The notes below the pieces were generated by a model. That model had not been told where the DNA came from and ran no database searches. It saw only the letters and a list, made by a program, of their open reading frames with translations. A DNA stretch of 64,000 nucleotides from an uncultured Eubacteriales bacterium (GTDB lineage Bacteria > Bacillota > Clostridia > Christensenellales > Aristaeellaceae): NCBI GenBank assembly GCA_902800625.1, contig CADCFG010000016.1, forward strand, positions 1 through 64,000. The letters run 5' to 3'. This document shows, piece by piece, positions 1 to 8,435 of this stretch. The number at the start of each line of letters is the position of its first letter. Within the stretch, counting starts at the first letter, position 1. A program made the translations under genes and the position numbers.

Positions 1-81
1 CTCCAATGCTCCGGCTTTGCTTTTGCTGGAAAGCCTCCCCACACAACAGTATCGCCCACATGGGCACGAAAGGAGTCAAAT

Positions 82-1147
82 ATGAATCAAGCGATCAAAC
101 CCGAAGTAACTGGCAATACCACTTCTACCATTAACACGGAAGAGCCTGTCATCATTGCCATCGACCATGGATACGGCAACATCAAGACCTCCAACTTCTG
201 TTTCCCTGCTAACGTCACGCCCATCAATGACGGATTGACCTTCACCGACGATATTCTCATCTACGATGGAACCTCCTATGCTGTCGGCATGGGGCACAAG
301 GAATTCCGCGCAGACAAGATCATGGATCAGGACTACTATCTGCTCACACTGGCGGCGATTGGGAAAGAGCTCGACCGCAGAGGCATGACGAAGGCGACGA
401 TCGTCATTGGCTGCGGCGCCGCGCTCGAATTTTTAATTCGACCGTCGGCGGTCCGGCCAAGGGCCGGACTTGGAATCCCAAAGGGATTCCAACCTTCGGC
501 TGCCGCTGACCTGGGGCATCGAGCAGAAGGAGAGCTTCCGGAAATACCTGATGCAGAATGCGCATGTGGATTTCATCTATAAGGGCGTTGACTACCATGT
601 GGATGTCCAGGAAGCCATGATCTTCAATCAGGGCATCGCGGCGGTAGCCAACCTGATCAACAAGAGTTTCAAGGGAACAAACATGCTGGTGGACATCGGC
701 AACGGGACCATGAATGTGATGAACATCAACGAGAAAACCGCCATCCTGGAATCCTGCTTCACGGAGAAATACGGTACCTATCAGTGCGTCATCCGGGCCA
801 GGGAGATGCTCCAGCGCAAGTTCGGCAGCCTGCCTACCGACGCTCAGATTGAGAAATATCTTCGCTCCATGAACGCCGACATCGGCGAGAAGTACAAAGC
901 CGTCATCCAGGAAACCGCCAGGCAGTATGTCGCTGAAATCTTCCGGCGCTTGCGGGAGCATGAGTACGATCCGGATCTTATGCGACTTTGGGTGATTGGC
1001 GGCGGTGGCTGCCTGGTCAAGAACTTCGGCGTGTATGACGCGGATCGGGTCATCTTCATCGAGGATCTGCGTGCCAACGCCAAAGGGTACGAACGCATGG
1101 CGCGGCGCACGCTGGAAAAGAGGCGAGCGAAGGATGAACAGCAGTAG
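82..1147 (+). pseudogene. ParM/StbA-like actin ATPase, frameshifted by an insert
   Basis: The two halves together resemble a plasmid-segregation actin homologue that polymerises with ATP to push DNA copies apart. The first half (from ATG 82, ribosome site AAAGGAG) carries the phosphate-1 loop IDHGYGNIKT. The second half carries the phosphate-2 loop VDIGNGTMNV and the adenosine-site glycines VIGGGGCLV. Between IVIGCG and LPLTWGIEQ lies an 82-nt insert (418-499) that shifts the frame by one, so the upstream frame stops at 582. The downstream frame could start at a TTG (470) inside the insert, but would lack the N-terminal ATP-binding part. An intact protein would be about 330 residues, normal for the family. 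Most likely inactive, unless the insert is an assembly artefact. Confidence 0.8.
418..499. repeat. 82-nt insert of three back-to-back hairpins in parM
   Basis: Removing 418-499 restores the expected ParM reading ...IGCG-LPLTW.... The insert contains three adjacent perfect inverted repeats: TCGAATT/AATTCGA at 425-441, GTCCGGCC/GGCCGGAC at 451-469 and TTGGAATCCC/GGGATTCCAA at 470-492, each with a 3-nt loop. The size and absence of coding capacity suggest a miniature non-autonomous repeat. Its mobility is inferred, not shown. Confidence 0.75.
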
Positions 1148-1511
1148 GGAGAAGCGGATCACGCTTCGGTTCTACCTGGACGACCCTATCGCCAGCGAAA
1201 CGTACGATAGTCTGATGCGGCGTCGCTCGGAAACCGGCGCAGTGATGAACACGCTGATCGTGGAGCTGCTTCACCGGGAGCTGTGTCAGGAGAATGCCCT
1301 GAGCATGGATGAGTTGGAAAAGCTGTTCAGGAATGTCATTCACTCGGAGGGAAGAGCGCTGCTGCGTGAATGGTGCGTGGCAATTCCAGTGAAAGCTGTA
1401 ACCGAATCCCAATGTGATTCTGCACATGATGGATACATAGCAGATGACGATGATGAGGACGATGATGACTCTCTCGACATGGCTACAGCGTTCTGCGGAA
1501 ATCTGGCCTGA
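1134..1511 (+). CDS. ParR-like small DNA-binding protein
   Basis: The 125-residue protein starts at ATG 1134, overlapping the end of the parM-like gene by 14 nt, as expected for a parM-parR pair. The N-terminus (KRITLRFYLDD, then a helical stretch with RRRSETG) fits a ribbon-helix-helix type adaptor, and the C-terminus has a long acidic run (DDDDEDDDDS). ParR proteins bind the centromere repeats and cap the ParM filament. Assignment rests mainly on gene order and size; the sequence itself is not a strong family match. It may be non-functional as a system because the partner is broken. Confidence 0.6.
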   Translation: MNSSREKRITLRFYLDDPIASETYDSLMRRRSETGAVMNTLIVELLHRELCQENALSMDELEKLFRNVIHSEGRALLREWCVAIPVKAVTESQCDSAHDGYIADDDDEDDDDSLDMATAFCGNLA

Positions 1512-1567
1512 CATCAATCTGACTGCAATCGGCGTTTTCGGGGCGAATCTGATGTCAGTCTGACATC
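1508..1567. repeat. CTGACATC inverted/direct repeats, possible centromere or operator
   Basis: CTGACATC occurs at 1508-1515, overlapping the stop codon of the parR-like gene, and again at 1560-1567. The second copy forms the palindrome GATGTCAGTCTGACATC (1551-1567) with an inverted copy. Position directly after parR suggests a ParR-binding or autoregulatory site. This is inference from layout. Confidence 0.45.
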
Positions 1568-1800
1568 GAATTCATAAGGGGTTATGGTTTGGATTGAGAG
1601 CTGTAAACAGGGCACATCTTTGTGGTCTGGCCCAGGGCAAGATACGCCACGTTAAACAAATTGTGCTTCGCGCCCTTTGTTTACTGGCATCTTGATGGGG
1701 TTCCCCCATACCCGTTGTCCTGGTTCGCTCCGCTCACGGCAGATGCAGGCATCTGGGAAGGGAGGCCGAGGAAATAGCATACAGCAACATATTCAAGACC
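1568..1800. other. Non-coding stretch between parR-like and CHC2 genes
   Basis: No convincing reading frame is seen. The sequence contains a GC-rich imperfect inverted repeat around 1690-1760 and ends in a purine-rich stretch (GGGAAGGGAGG near 1757) too far from the GTG start at 1801 to be its ribosome site. It may hold the promoter of the downstream replication genes, but no clean promoter hexamers were found. Confidence 0.4.
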
Positions 1801-2472
1801 GTGAAACAGGCGGTGGCCACGAGACAGGTGGCGGAGCATCTTGGGCTGGCGATTGACGAGAAGGGAATGACCTGCTGCCCCTTCCATTCAGGCAACGCTC
1901 CCAACATGCGTATCAGCGATAGGTATTACTGCTTCGACTGCCGTGCCTCAGGAGACGTGATTGACTTCGTCGCCGCCTATCTCTCCGTAGATAAGCTCGA
2001 AGCGGCGAAGCTCATCGCAAACGACTTTGGCGTCCCCATCGAAGACCAGTCCCGTTCAAAATCAGACAAATCGCCGCCTACGCCAGAGCAGCGCCATGAA
2101 TGGCGCGTTCAAAAGACCCGGCGGCTGTTTGAAAAGTGGCGGACACGCAGCATAGACGCGCTCAACAGTTATTATGCGATCCTGGATGAGCAGGAGCGGG
2201 CATGCATACGGCAGAGGTCAGGAGCCACGGAACGCAATGCCCTTGACAGGATCACGGAGAGGATCATGGAGAGAAAAGCGGTCATTCGGTTTTATCTTAA
2301 TATACTCCAGGCAGGTGCACTGGACGACCAGATCGACCTGTATCTCTACGGAAGGGAGGTTATCACGCGAATTGAACGGCGATTGGAAAAACATCAGCAA
2401 AGAGAAGCTGGACAAGCTGTCGGCGGAGATTGTGCCGGTGGATTACGTCCGGGAGCAGCTGCACCGGAATGA
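1801..2472 (+). CDS. CHC2 zinc-finger (primase-like) protein
   Basis: The protein has a CHC2-type zinc-binding domain at its N-terminus: Cys26, His29, Cys44 and Cys47 in CPFH...YYCFDC, the fold DnaG-type primases use to read single-stranded template. No TOPRIM catalytic domain follows, so it is likely a template-recognition subunit or partial primase working with the VapE-type helicase downstream. The start is GTG at 1801. The last 30 or so residues run in the same DNA as the beginning of the next gene and look low-complexity, so the natural C-terminus may have been shorter. Confidence 0.75.
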   Translation: MKQAVATRQVAEHLGLAIDEKGMTCCPFHSGNAPNMRISDRYYCFDCRASGDVIDFVAAYLSVDKLEAAKLIANDFGVPIEDQSRSKSDKSPPTPEQRHEWRVQKTRRLFEKWRTRSIDALNSYYAILDEQERACIRQRSGATERNALDRITERIMERKAVIRFYLNILQAGALDDQIDLYLYGREVITRIERRLEKHQQREAGQAVGGDCAGGLRPGAAAPE

Positions 2473-3787
2473 GAAGGGCAAGGTCACGCAGACCATTGAG
2501 AACTGCATGCTGGCGGTTCAGGAGGACCGCTTCCTGCGTGGGCTGGTACGGCTGAACCTGCTCAGCTGCCGAATGGTGATCTGCAAAGAAGTTCCCTGGC
2601 GGCGCAGCGGTGCGGCGCTGACGGACAACGACATGGACAACATCCTCAGCTACATGGCGCAGAACTATGATCTCCGAAATGACAGCCTGTGCCGGCGGGC
2701 GGTCTCCATGGCAGCAAACAACGACAGCTTCCACCCCATCCGGGATTACCTGAGCGGCCTGGAATGGGATGGACAGGAACGGCTCCGGCACGCCCTGCGC
2801 CATTTCCTCGGCGCGCCGGAGGATGAACTGACCTACCTCTGTCTCAAGACCTACATGATGGGCGCGCTCCAGCGGGTGTTCTGGCCGGGCTGCAAGTGCG
2901 AGTACGTGCTAACGCTGATCGGCGGGCAGGGCGTTGGCAAATCGACCTTCTTCCGTTTCCTGGCGATCAAGGACGACTGGTTTACCGACGATTTGGTGGA
3001 CTTCAAGAGCAGTCGAATCTATGAAAAGATCAACGGGCACTGGATTATTGAAATGCCTGAAATGCTCGCCATGATGAATGGCAAGCGAGCGGAGGAGACG
3101 AAGGCGTTTGTCTCCCGTCAGTCTGACGTATACCACGATCCCTACGCGGTCTATCCAGCTGACCGTCCCCGGCAATGTGTATTTGGTGCAACAACGAACC
3201 GGCAAAAGTGCTTGCCTTTCGACCATACCGGCAACCGCAGGTTCCTGCCGGTCACGGTGGACCTGGACAATGCTGATGTGCACATTCTGGAGGATGAAGC
3301 GGCATCCAGGGAATACATCAATCAAATGTGGGCGGAAGCCATGGACATCTTCAAGCGAAGAGACTACATGATGACCTTTTCGCCCGAAATCACGCGCCAG
3401 CTCGACCAACTCCGGCAGGAATTCATGCCGGAGGACACCAACGCGGGTCTCATTCAGGCATACCTGGATGAATACGAAGGCGACTATGTCTGCACCACCC
3501 AGTTGTACCGGGAAGCGCTGCACAGTTTTGGCGAGCCTACGCGGATTGAGAGCAGCGAGATCGGTGAGATCATGCGTTACAGCATTCAGGGCTGGAAGGT
3601 CGGCCCGCAGCATCGCTTCCCGATCTATGGCCAGCAGCGGTCATGGATACGGGATGAGGACTGTAAACAAGAACGTAAACGAGACCATCCAAACCCTGAA
3701 AAGGAACAGTCCATGCTGGAGCAGGGCTTTGTCCCGGTCACGGATACTTCGGATGTGCCGTTCCCGGAGGCGCATGAGCCATCATAA
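2372..3787 (+). CDS. VapE-type (virulence-associated E) helicase/ATPase
   Basis: About 471 residues from a TTG at 2372, which follows a GGGAGG site and gives the N-terminus MNGDWKNISKEKL. An in-frame extension to 2174 overlaps the previous gene and is probably not used. Walker A GGQGVGKST lies near residue 185, a Walker B-like WIIEMPEM near 223, FGATTNR near 270 and an arginine-rich TGNRRFLPV near 286. This is the VapE superfamily-3-like helicase common in phage satellites and integrative elements, where it is thought to unwind the element's origin. It follows the CHC2 protein, as in many elements with a split primase-helicase module. Confidence 0.85.
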   Translation: MNGDWKNISKEKLDKLSAEIVPVDYVREQLHRNEKGKVTQTIENCMLAVQEDRFLRGLVRLNLLSCRMVICKEVPWRRSGAALTDNDMDNILSYMAQNYDLRNDSLCRRAVSMAANNDSFHPIRDYLSGLEWDGQERLRHALRHFLGAPEDELTYLCLKTYMMGALQRVFWPGCKCEYVLTLIGGQGVGKSTFFRFLAIKDDWFTDDLVDFKSSRIYEKINGHWIIEMPEMLAMMNGKRAEETKAFVSRQSDVYHDPYAVYPADRPRQCVFGATTNRQKCLPFDHTGNRRFLPVTVDLDNADVHILEDEAASREYINQMWAEAMDIFKRRDYMMTFSPEITRQLDQLRQEFMPEDTNAGLIQAYLDEYEGDYVCTTQLYREALHSFGEPTRIESSEIGEIMRYSIQGWKVGPQHRFPIYGQQRSWIRDEDCKQERKRDHPNPEKEQSMLEQGFVPVTDTSDVPFPEAHEPS

Positions 3788-3828
3788 TCGGCATCGACCT
3801 ATGAAAGAAGGAGGATACAAGAAACAAC

Positions 3829-4143
3829 ATGAACAATGAGGATGTTATCCAGCAAATCACCGACATCGTTTGCAATCGCTTCGAGGATATGATAAAATCT
3901 ATGGTGTCGGCGAACCTTGAAAACGGAATAGGATCACAGGATTATTCACCACTTGTAGAAGCGATCACTGTCGATGAACTGGCCAGCCTGCTAAAGATTT
4001 CCAAACCGGTCGCCTATGAGCTTGCCAACAATGAAGGCTTCCCATCCTTTCGGATCGGGAAGAACATTCGCGTCGACAAGCGTGGGCTTTCCGATTGGAT
4101 GTCGAAACAGACGGCGGTTCGGAAAGGAACACAACAGACATGA
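3829..4143 (+). CDS. Excisionase-like helix-turn-helix protein
   Basis: This 104-residue protein has a C-terminal winged helix-turn-helix of the MerR/excisionase type (VDELASLLKISKPVAYELAN followed by a wing with FPSFRIGKNIRV and GLSDWM). An AAGGAGG site lies upstream of ATG 3829. Its stop overlaps the integrase start (ATGA), a typical xis-int coupling. It probably bends attachment-site DNA for excision or controls integrase expression. Confidence 0.75.
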   Translation: MNNEDVIQQITDIVCNRFEDMIKSMVSANLENGIGSQDYSPLVEAITVDELASLLKISKPVAYELANNEGFPSFRIGKNIRVDKRGLSDWMSKQTAVRKGTQQT

Positions 4144-5348
4144 CGAGACATACAAATGGTGGATCCAATAAGAAACCCAGGAAGAACACGAGAACCTCGA
4201 ACAATACGGGCTCCATCCGTCAGCGTCCCAACGGGCTCTGGGAGGCCCGGGTCGTGATTGGAACTGACCCCGCGACCGGCAAGCAGGTGCGCAAGTCGGT
4301 CTATGGGGAGAAGGAGAAGGACGTCCGGCGCAAGGTAACGGAGATTCAGAACGCGCTGGATAACGGTACTTATCAGGAGCCCAGCAGGATGAAGGTCAGC
4401 GAGTGGCTGGAGGAATGGCTGAACACGTTTTGCATACACAAGCTGAAGCCTTATACGATCGTGGCCTATCGAGGGATCATCAAGAATCATCTGAACCCCG
4501 CCATCGGCGCAATGAAGCTCCAGGAGGTTCGCGGGCTGCACATTCAGCGAATCTATAACCGGATGATTGCCGACGGCGCATCCCCCAAGACCGTCAAGAA
4601 CATCGGAGCCGTGGCACACAAGGCCTTCAATGTGGCGATCAAGCAGGGATTGATCTCAGTCAATCCCTGCGACGCCGCAGAGTTTCCAAAGATGGAGCAC
4701 CACGAGATCAAGCCCCTCACGGACGCGGAGATTCCCATCTTCCTCAACGCCATCAAAGGCGACCCCATGGAAAACGCCTACGCGCTCTGCCTGTTCGCAG
4801 GGCTGCGCGAAGGCGAGTGCCTGGGATTGTCGTGGAATCAGGTGGACTTCGAGAGGCAGACGCTGGTCATCAGCCAGCAGCTCCAGCGAGGCAAGACCAA
4901 GGGCGGTCAATACTACATCGCCTCGTCCACGAAGTCCGGCAGATCCCGTACGATCATGCCCCCGCCGATCGCATTTGAATACCTCAAGAGCGAGAAGCGG
5001 CGACAGCTCGCCAACCAGCTTGCAGCCGGTACGGAATGGAATAATGAACACAACCTCGTATTTACTACGGACAAGGGTAAGAACTGCGCCGTGTCCACCT
5101 TCTACAAGGGCTTCAAGCGACTGTTGAAGGAAATGGGGCGGCCTGATGCCCGCCCTCACGACCTGCGCCACACCGCCGCGACCGTCGCCATCGCCAGCGG
5201 TGCGGACATCAAATCCGTGCAAAGCCTGCTGGGGCACGCCACGGCAAGCTTCACGCTGAACGTCTACGCGCACACTTCAGAGAAGATGATGGAAGACACC
5301 GCTGCCCGTGTTCAGAACTATTACGATCAGTTGAAGACATCGTTATAG
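4140..5348 (+). CDS. Tyrosine recombinase / phage-type integrase
   Basis: The start is ATG 4140, overlapping the upstream stop, with GGAAAGGA as ribosome site; a longer frame to 4095 would run far into the xis-like gene. The 402-residue protein has an N-terminal arm-binding region (SIRQRPNGLWEARV), a central SAM-like DNA-binding domain and a catalytic domain with Arg in AGLREGE (about 223), HDLRHT (about 340-345), the His in LLGHAT (about 365) and Tyr nucleophile in NVYAHTS (about 376). All catalytic residues are present. It should recombine the element with the tRNA-Ser 3' end just downstream. Confidence 0.95.
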   Translation: MTRHTNGGSNKKPRKNTRTSNNTGSIRQRPNGLWEARVVIGTDPATGKQVRKSVYGEKEKDVRRKVTEIQNALDNGTYQEPSRMKVSEWLEEWLNTFCIHKLKPYTIVAYRGIIKNHLNPAIGAMKLQEVRGLHIQRIYNRMIADGASPKTVKNIGAVAHKAFNVAIKQGLISVNPCDAAEFPKMEHHEIKPLTDAEIPIFLNAIKGDPMENAYALCLFAGLREGECLGLSWNQVDFERQTLVISQQLQRGKTKGGQYYIASSTKSGRSRTIMPPPIAFEYLKSEKRRQLANQLAAGTEWNNEHNLVFTTDKGKNCAVSTFYKGFKRLLKEMGRPDARPHDLRHTAATVAIASGADIKSVQSLLGHATASFTLNVYAHTSEKMMEDTAARVQNYYDQLKTSL

Positions 5349-5396
5349 ACATTTAAATGGGGTATACTGTGGGGTATGGACATTGTTAAGATTGTC

Positions 5397-5431
5397 AAAT
5401 GCCTTGAAAACACGGGGTTTTCAAGGCATTT
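5397..5431. terminator. Hairpin between integrase and tRNA-Ser
   Basis: A perfect 14-bp stem, AAATGCCTTGAAAA with TTTTCAAGGCATTT, and a 7-nt loop. It separates the converging integrase and tRNA-Ser genes and could terminate both. It may also belong to the attachment region. Confidence 0.75.
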
Positions 5432-5434
5432 GAT

Positions 5435-5527
5435 TGGCGGAGAAGGAGGGATTCGAACCCTCGAGACGCTTTTGACGCCTACACGATTTCCAGTCGTGCG
5501 CCCTCGACCAAGCTAGGCGACTTCTCC
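5435..5527 (-). tRNA. tRNA-Ser (anticodon GGA)
   Basis: The reverse strand folds as a class II tRNA of 93 nt with a long variable arm. The anticodon loop reads CTGGAAA, giving GGA. The T-arm contains GGTTCGAATCC and the CCA end is encoded (5435-5437). Its 3' end faces the integrase, so it is the probable attachment target of the element. Confidence 0.97.
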
Positions 5528-5583
5528 ATGCTATTCAGTTGTGCGATCCGGAAAGGTCAGTTCCGAATCAGTCAACAGCAGAT

Positions 5584-5612
5584 ATTATAGCACAGGGTGG
5601 TCGGAATTGCAA
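5584..5612 (-). promoter_or_regulatory. Promoter of tRNA-Ser
   Basis: On the reverse strand TTGCAA (5607-5612), a 17-bp spacer and TATAAT (5584-5589), placed about 55 bp upstream of the tRNA. Confidence 0.8.
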
Positions 5613-5717
5613 TACCCTTTCAGGGAAAATTTGTGTGAAAAGGGGCAAGTGGGATGGATTTCGGGGAACCATATTCAGGGCAAATCATTACAAAAGGTTT
5701 AAATCCAGCGAAAGACG

Positions 5718-5746
5718 GCGACAGGCAGCGGGTTTCATGTTATAAT
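5718..5746 (+). promoter_or_regulatory. Promoter of degV-like gene
   Basis: A perfect -10 TATAAT at 5741-5746 with a weaker -35 (GCGACA, 5718-5723) at 17 bp spacing, 39 bp upstream of the start codon. Confidence 0.6.
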
Positions 5747-5784
5747 GGCAAATGGGCAATAATGACACCAAGGAGGGGCGAGGT

Positions 5785-6657
5785 ATGAGCAAATATGTCA
5801 TCATGACGGACTCGTCGTGCGACCTGCCGGCGAAGCTGGCCGATGAGATGGAGCTGACCGTGCTGCCGCTGTATGTGGACGTGGACGGCCAGAAATTCAC
5901 CAATTACCTGGACGAGCGGGAGATCTCCTTTGCCGAGATCTACGCCAAGCTGCGCACCAAGTGCCCGGCCAAGACCTCCGCGGTGAATGTGAACGACTTT
6001 ATGGAGCCGATGGAAAGCCTGCTGAAGGACGGCAAGGACGTGCTGTACATCGGCTTTTCCTCCGGCCTGAGCGGCACCTACAACGCCGGGGCCATGGCCG
6101 CGCGGGAATTGGCCGAGAAATATCCCGAGCGCAAGATACTGACCACGGACTCCCTATGCGCCTCCATGGGCCAGGGGCTTCTGGTGTACCTGGCTTGGCA
6201 GCAGAAGCAGCAGGGCAAGAGCATCGAAGAGGTGCGCGACTTCGTGGAAGAGAACAAGCTGCACCTGTGCCACTGGTTCACCATCGACGATCTGATGTTC
6301 CTGAAGCGCGGCGGCCGCGTGTCCGGCGCGACGGCCATCGTTGGCAGCATACTGTCCATCAAGCCGGTGATGCACGTGGACAACGACGGGCACCTGATCA
6401 AGGTGGACACCGCCCGCGGGCGCAAGGCCTCCATCAAGGCGCTGGCCGATCGGGCGGAGCAGCTGGGCATCGACCTGGCCAACCAGGTGATCTTCATCTC
6501 CCACGGCGATTGCATAGAGGACGCCAACTACCTGGCGGACATCATGCGCAACCGCTTCCACGTGAAGGACGTGGTGATCAGCTACGTCGGCCCGGTGATC
6601 GGCGCCCACTCCGGCCCCGGCACCATCGCGCTGTTCTTCCTGGGAAGGGAACGATAA
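5785..6657 (+). CDS. DegV family fatty-acid-binding protein
   Basis: This 290-residue protein begins with the DegV signature TDSSCDLP and contains the fatty-acid-cradling GFSSGLSGTYN and the C-terminal SHGD. Family members (FakB) hold a fatty acid so that the FakA kinase can phosphorylate its carboxylate for phospholipid synthesis. No fakA is nearby. The start at 5785 follows AAGGAGGGG, so an in-frame extension to 5752 is disfavoured. Confidence 0.92.
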   Translation: MSKYVIMTDSSCDLPAKLADEMELTVLPLYVDVDGQKFTNYLDEREISFAEIYAKLRTKCPAKTSAVNVNDFMEPMESLLKDGKDVLYIGFSSGLSGTYNAGAMAARELAEKYPERKILTTDSLCASMGQGLLVYLAWQQKQQGKSIEEVRDFVEENKLHLCHWFTIDDLMFLKRGGRVSGATAIVGSILSIKPVMHVDNDGHLIKVDTARGRKASIKALADRAEQLGIDLANQVIFISHGDCIEDANYLADIMRNRFHVKDVVISYVGPVIGAHSGPGTIALFFLGRER

Positions 6658-6717
6658 TTGACATTTCATGGCGGGATGCGCCGCGAGGCGTGTCCCGCTT
6701 GTTGTTGTGAGGTATCT

Positions 6718-7401
6718 ATGCAGACACTGGACGTCGTCGCCCATATCCACACCGACTTCCCCGCCAAGTTCGGCATCCCGCGCCAGAGCGGGCTGGTGGA
6801 CGCGCTGGAGGGCGAGATCGTGTTCACCGAGAAATACCGGGATGCCAGCGCCCTGCGGGGCATCGAGGGCTACAGCCACCTGTGGCTGATCTGGCAGTTC
6901 TCCGAATCGGTGACGGAGCGCTTCTCCCCCACCGTCAAGCCGCCGCGGCTGGGCGGCAACCGGCGCATGGGCGTGTTCGCCACGCGCTCGCCCTTCCGGC
7001 CCAACCCGCTGGGGCTGTCCTGCGTGCGGCTGTTGGGCGTGGAGACCAGCACGTCCCGGGGACCGGTGCTTCGCGTGGCGGGAGCCGATTTGATGGACGG
7101 CACGCCGATCTACGACATCAAGCCCTACCTGCCGTATGTGGACAGCCACCCGGACGCCAGGGGCGGTTTCACCGATGAAATCGAATATCCCCGGCTTCGG
7201 GTGGAGTTCCCGGAGGCGCTGCTTTCAAAGATCCCCCATGGCAAGCGGGCGGCGCTGATGGAGGTGCTGGCCCAGGACCCCCGGCCCGGCTATCGCCACG
7301 AGGGCGACGGCAGGCGCTACGGGGTACAGTTCGCCGGGTGGGATGTGCGGTTCCACGTGGATGGGGATGTATTGACCGTGGTCGAGGTGGTCCCGGCATA
7401 G
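6718..7401 (+). CDS. trmO: tRNA (N6-threonylcarbamoyl-A37) methyltransferase TrmO
   Basis: The protein matches the TsaA/TrmO beta-barrel family, which methylates N6 of t6A at position 37 of threonine tRNAs using SAM. Diagnostic stretches are YSHLWLIWQF, FATRSPFRPNPLGLS and GTPIYDIKPYLPYVD. At 227 residues it includes the C-terminal extension typical of full TrmO. ATG 6718 follows a GTGAGG site; the frame open to 6658 is only read-through from the upstream stop. It lies 60 bp after degV and may be cotranscribed. Confidence 0.93.
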   Translation: MQTLDVVAHIHTDFPAKFGIPRQSGLVDALEGEIVFTEKYRDASALRGIEGYSHLWLIWQFSESVTERFSPTVKPPRLGGNRRMGVFATRSPFRPNPLGLSCVRLLGVETSTSRGPVLRVAGADLMDGTPIYDIKPYLPYVDSHPDARGGFTDEIEYPRLRVEFPEALLSKIPHGKRAALMEVLAQDPRPGYRHEGDGRRYGVQFAGWDVRFHVDGDVLTVVEVVPA

Positions 7402-7404
7402 ACA

Positions 7405-7428
7405 AAGAGACGCCGCAAGGCGTCTCTT
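7405..7428. terminator. Bidirectional terminator between trmO and deoD
   Basis: AAGAGACGCC/GGCGTCTCTT with a GCAA loop, followed by CTTC on the plus strand. It sits between two convergent genes. Confidence 0.8.
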
Positions 7429-7446
7429 CTTCATGGCTTCTATTGC

Positions 7447-8160
7447 TTACGCGATCTCCAGCGCAATCTCCATCATCCGGGTGAAGGTGTTCTGGCGATC
7501 CTCGGCGGGCAGGCTCTCGCCGGTGACCAGGCTGTCGGAGATGGTCAGCAGCGCCAGGGCGTTCTTCCCGGCGGCGGCGGCGTTCAAATAGAGGGCATAG
7601 GCCTCCATCTCCAGGCACAGCACGCCCAGCTTTTGCAGAATCGGCGTGGCGCTGTAGGTGCCCTGGGCATAGAAGACGTCGGAGGAGCAGATCGGGCCGG
7701 GCACGATGGGCTGGCCGATCCTCTCCGCGGCGGCCACGGCCTCCTGGAGCAGCTTGTAGGAGCAGCTGGGCGCGAGGGTGCCCTTGTAGCCGAACTGCGC
7801 GCCGTAGTTGGAATCGGAGTAGGCACTCATGGCGGCCACCACGTCCCGCAGGTGCAGCTTGTCGGTCAGGGCCCCGGCGGAGCCAACGCGGATGATATTC
7901 TCCACGCCGTAGAAATTAAACAGCTCATAGGAATAGATGCCGATGGCGGGCATGCCCATGCCGGAGGCCATCACGGACACCTTCTTGCCCTTGTATTCGC
8001 CGGTATAGCCCTGCACGCCGCGCACGTTGTTCACCAGCACGGGATTCTCCAGATACGTCTCGGCGATGAATTTGGAGCGCAGCGGGTCGCCGGGCATCAG
8101 CACGGTGCGGGCAAATGCGCCTTCGGGGGCGTTGATGTGGGGCGTAGGAATGTTGCTCAT
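7447..8160 (-). CDS. deoD: Purine nucleoside phosphorylase, DeoD type
   Basis: The enzyme splits purine (deoxy)ribonucleosides with phosphate. The 237-residue protein starts MSNIPTPHINA after a GGAGGGA site and carries the family motifs VLMPGDPLR, RVGSAG (phosphate arginine), EMEAYALY and the catalytic-Asp region TISDSL. A TTG-initiated extension to 8175 would absorb the ribosome site and is rejected. It lies 24 bp downstream of the barstar-like gene on the same strand, suggesting one operon linking RNA breakdown with nucleoside salvage. Confidence 0.95.
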   Translation of the reverse strand: MSNIPTPHINAPEGAFARTVLMPGDPLRSKFIAETYLENPVLVNNVRGVQGYTGEYKGKKVSVMASGMGMPAIGIYSYELFNFYGVENIIRVGSAGALTDKLHLRDVVAAMSAYSDSNYGAQFGYKGTLAPSCSYKLLQEAVAAAERIGQPIVPGPICSSDVFYAQGTYSATPILQKLGVLCLEMEAYALYLNAAAAGKNALALLTISDSLVTGESLPAEDRQNTFTRMMEIALEIA

Positions 8161-8184
8161 GGTTCTTCCCTCCAATTTATGTAG

Positions 8185-8433
8185 TCAGTCCAGCAATACC
8201 TGCAAGCCGTTGTCCGCAAACACGCGCAGAAGCCGCGCCCCATAGGCGCCGTCCGCCTCCAGGAAGGCGGCGGCGTTCTCGATGACCACCAGCTCCCGCT
8301 CCGCCCGCTCGCCCAGGCAGTCGTTCAGGGCGTCCAGGTTGCCGCCGTAGTAGTCCGGCAGGCCGAGCTTGCGCTTCAGTTCCGCGTGGGTCGCCTCGCG
8401 GCTGTCCATCCTGTTTCCATCCAATACAATCAT
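8185..8433 (-). CDS. Barstar-like ribonuclease inhibitor
   Basis: An 82-residue cytoplasmic protein matching barstar over DYYGGNLDALNDCLG. The acidic residues equivalent to barstar Asp35, Asp39 and Glu76 are retained, while the position of Trp38 is Asn. It begins 2 nt after the barnase-like gene's stop, with its GGAGG site inside the end of that gene, so the two are translationally coupled. The obvious role is protecting the cell against the RNase before export. Confidence 0.93.
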   Translation of the reverse strand: MIVLDGNRMDSREATHAELKRKLGLPDYYGGNLDALNDCLGERAERELVVIENAAAFLEADGAYGARLLRVFADNGLQVLLD

Positions 8434-8435
8434 AA

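Larger units (their letters stand above)
1..5434. mobile_element. Right-hand part of an integrated element next to tRNA-Ser
   Basis: This stretch carries a broken parM-like gene, a parR-like gene, a CHC2 primase-like gene, a VapE-type helicase, an excisionase-like gene and a tyrosine integrase, all on the plus strand. The integrase ends 87 bp from the 3' end of a tRNA-Ser gene, the usual arrangement for elements that integrate into a tRNA 3' end. Base composition is visibly less GC-rich than the flanking chromosome. The left end and second attachment site are outside the window, so it cannot be decided whether this is an integrative conjugative element, a plasmid-like integrative element or a phage satellite. 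No transfer or capsid genes are visible here. Confidence 0.8.

Noticed and set aside
2174..2371. Longer start for the VapE-like protein
   Set aside because: The extra 66 residues lie in the coding region of the CHC2 gene and look like an out-of-frame translation (Arg/Trp/Ser-rich).
5539..5745. A 68-codon plus-strand frame between tRNA-Ser and degV
   Set aside because: It overlaps the tRNA promoter on one strand and the degV promoter on the other, has no ribosome site and no family-like sequence.
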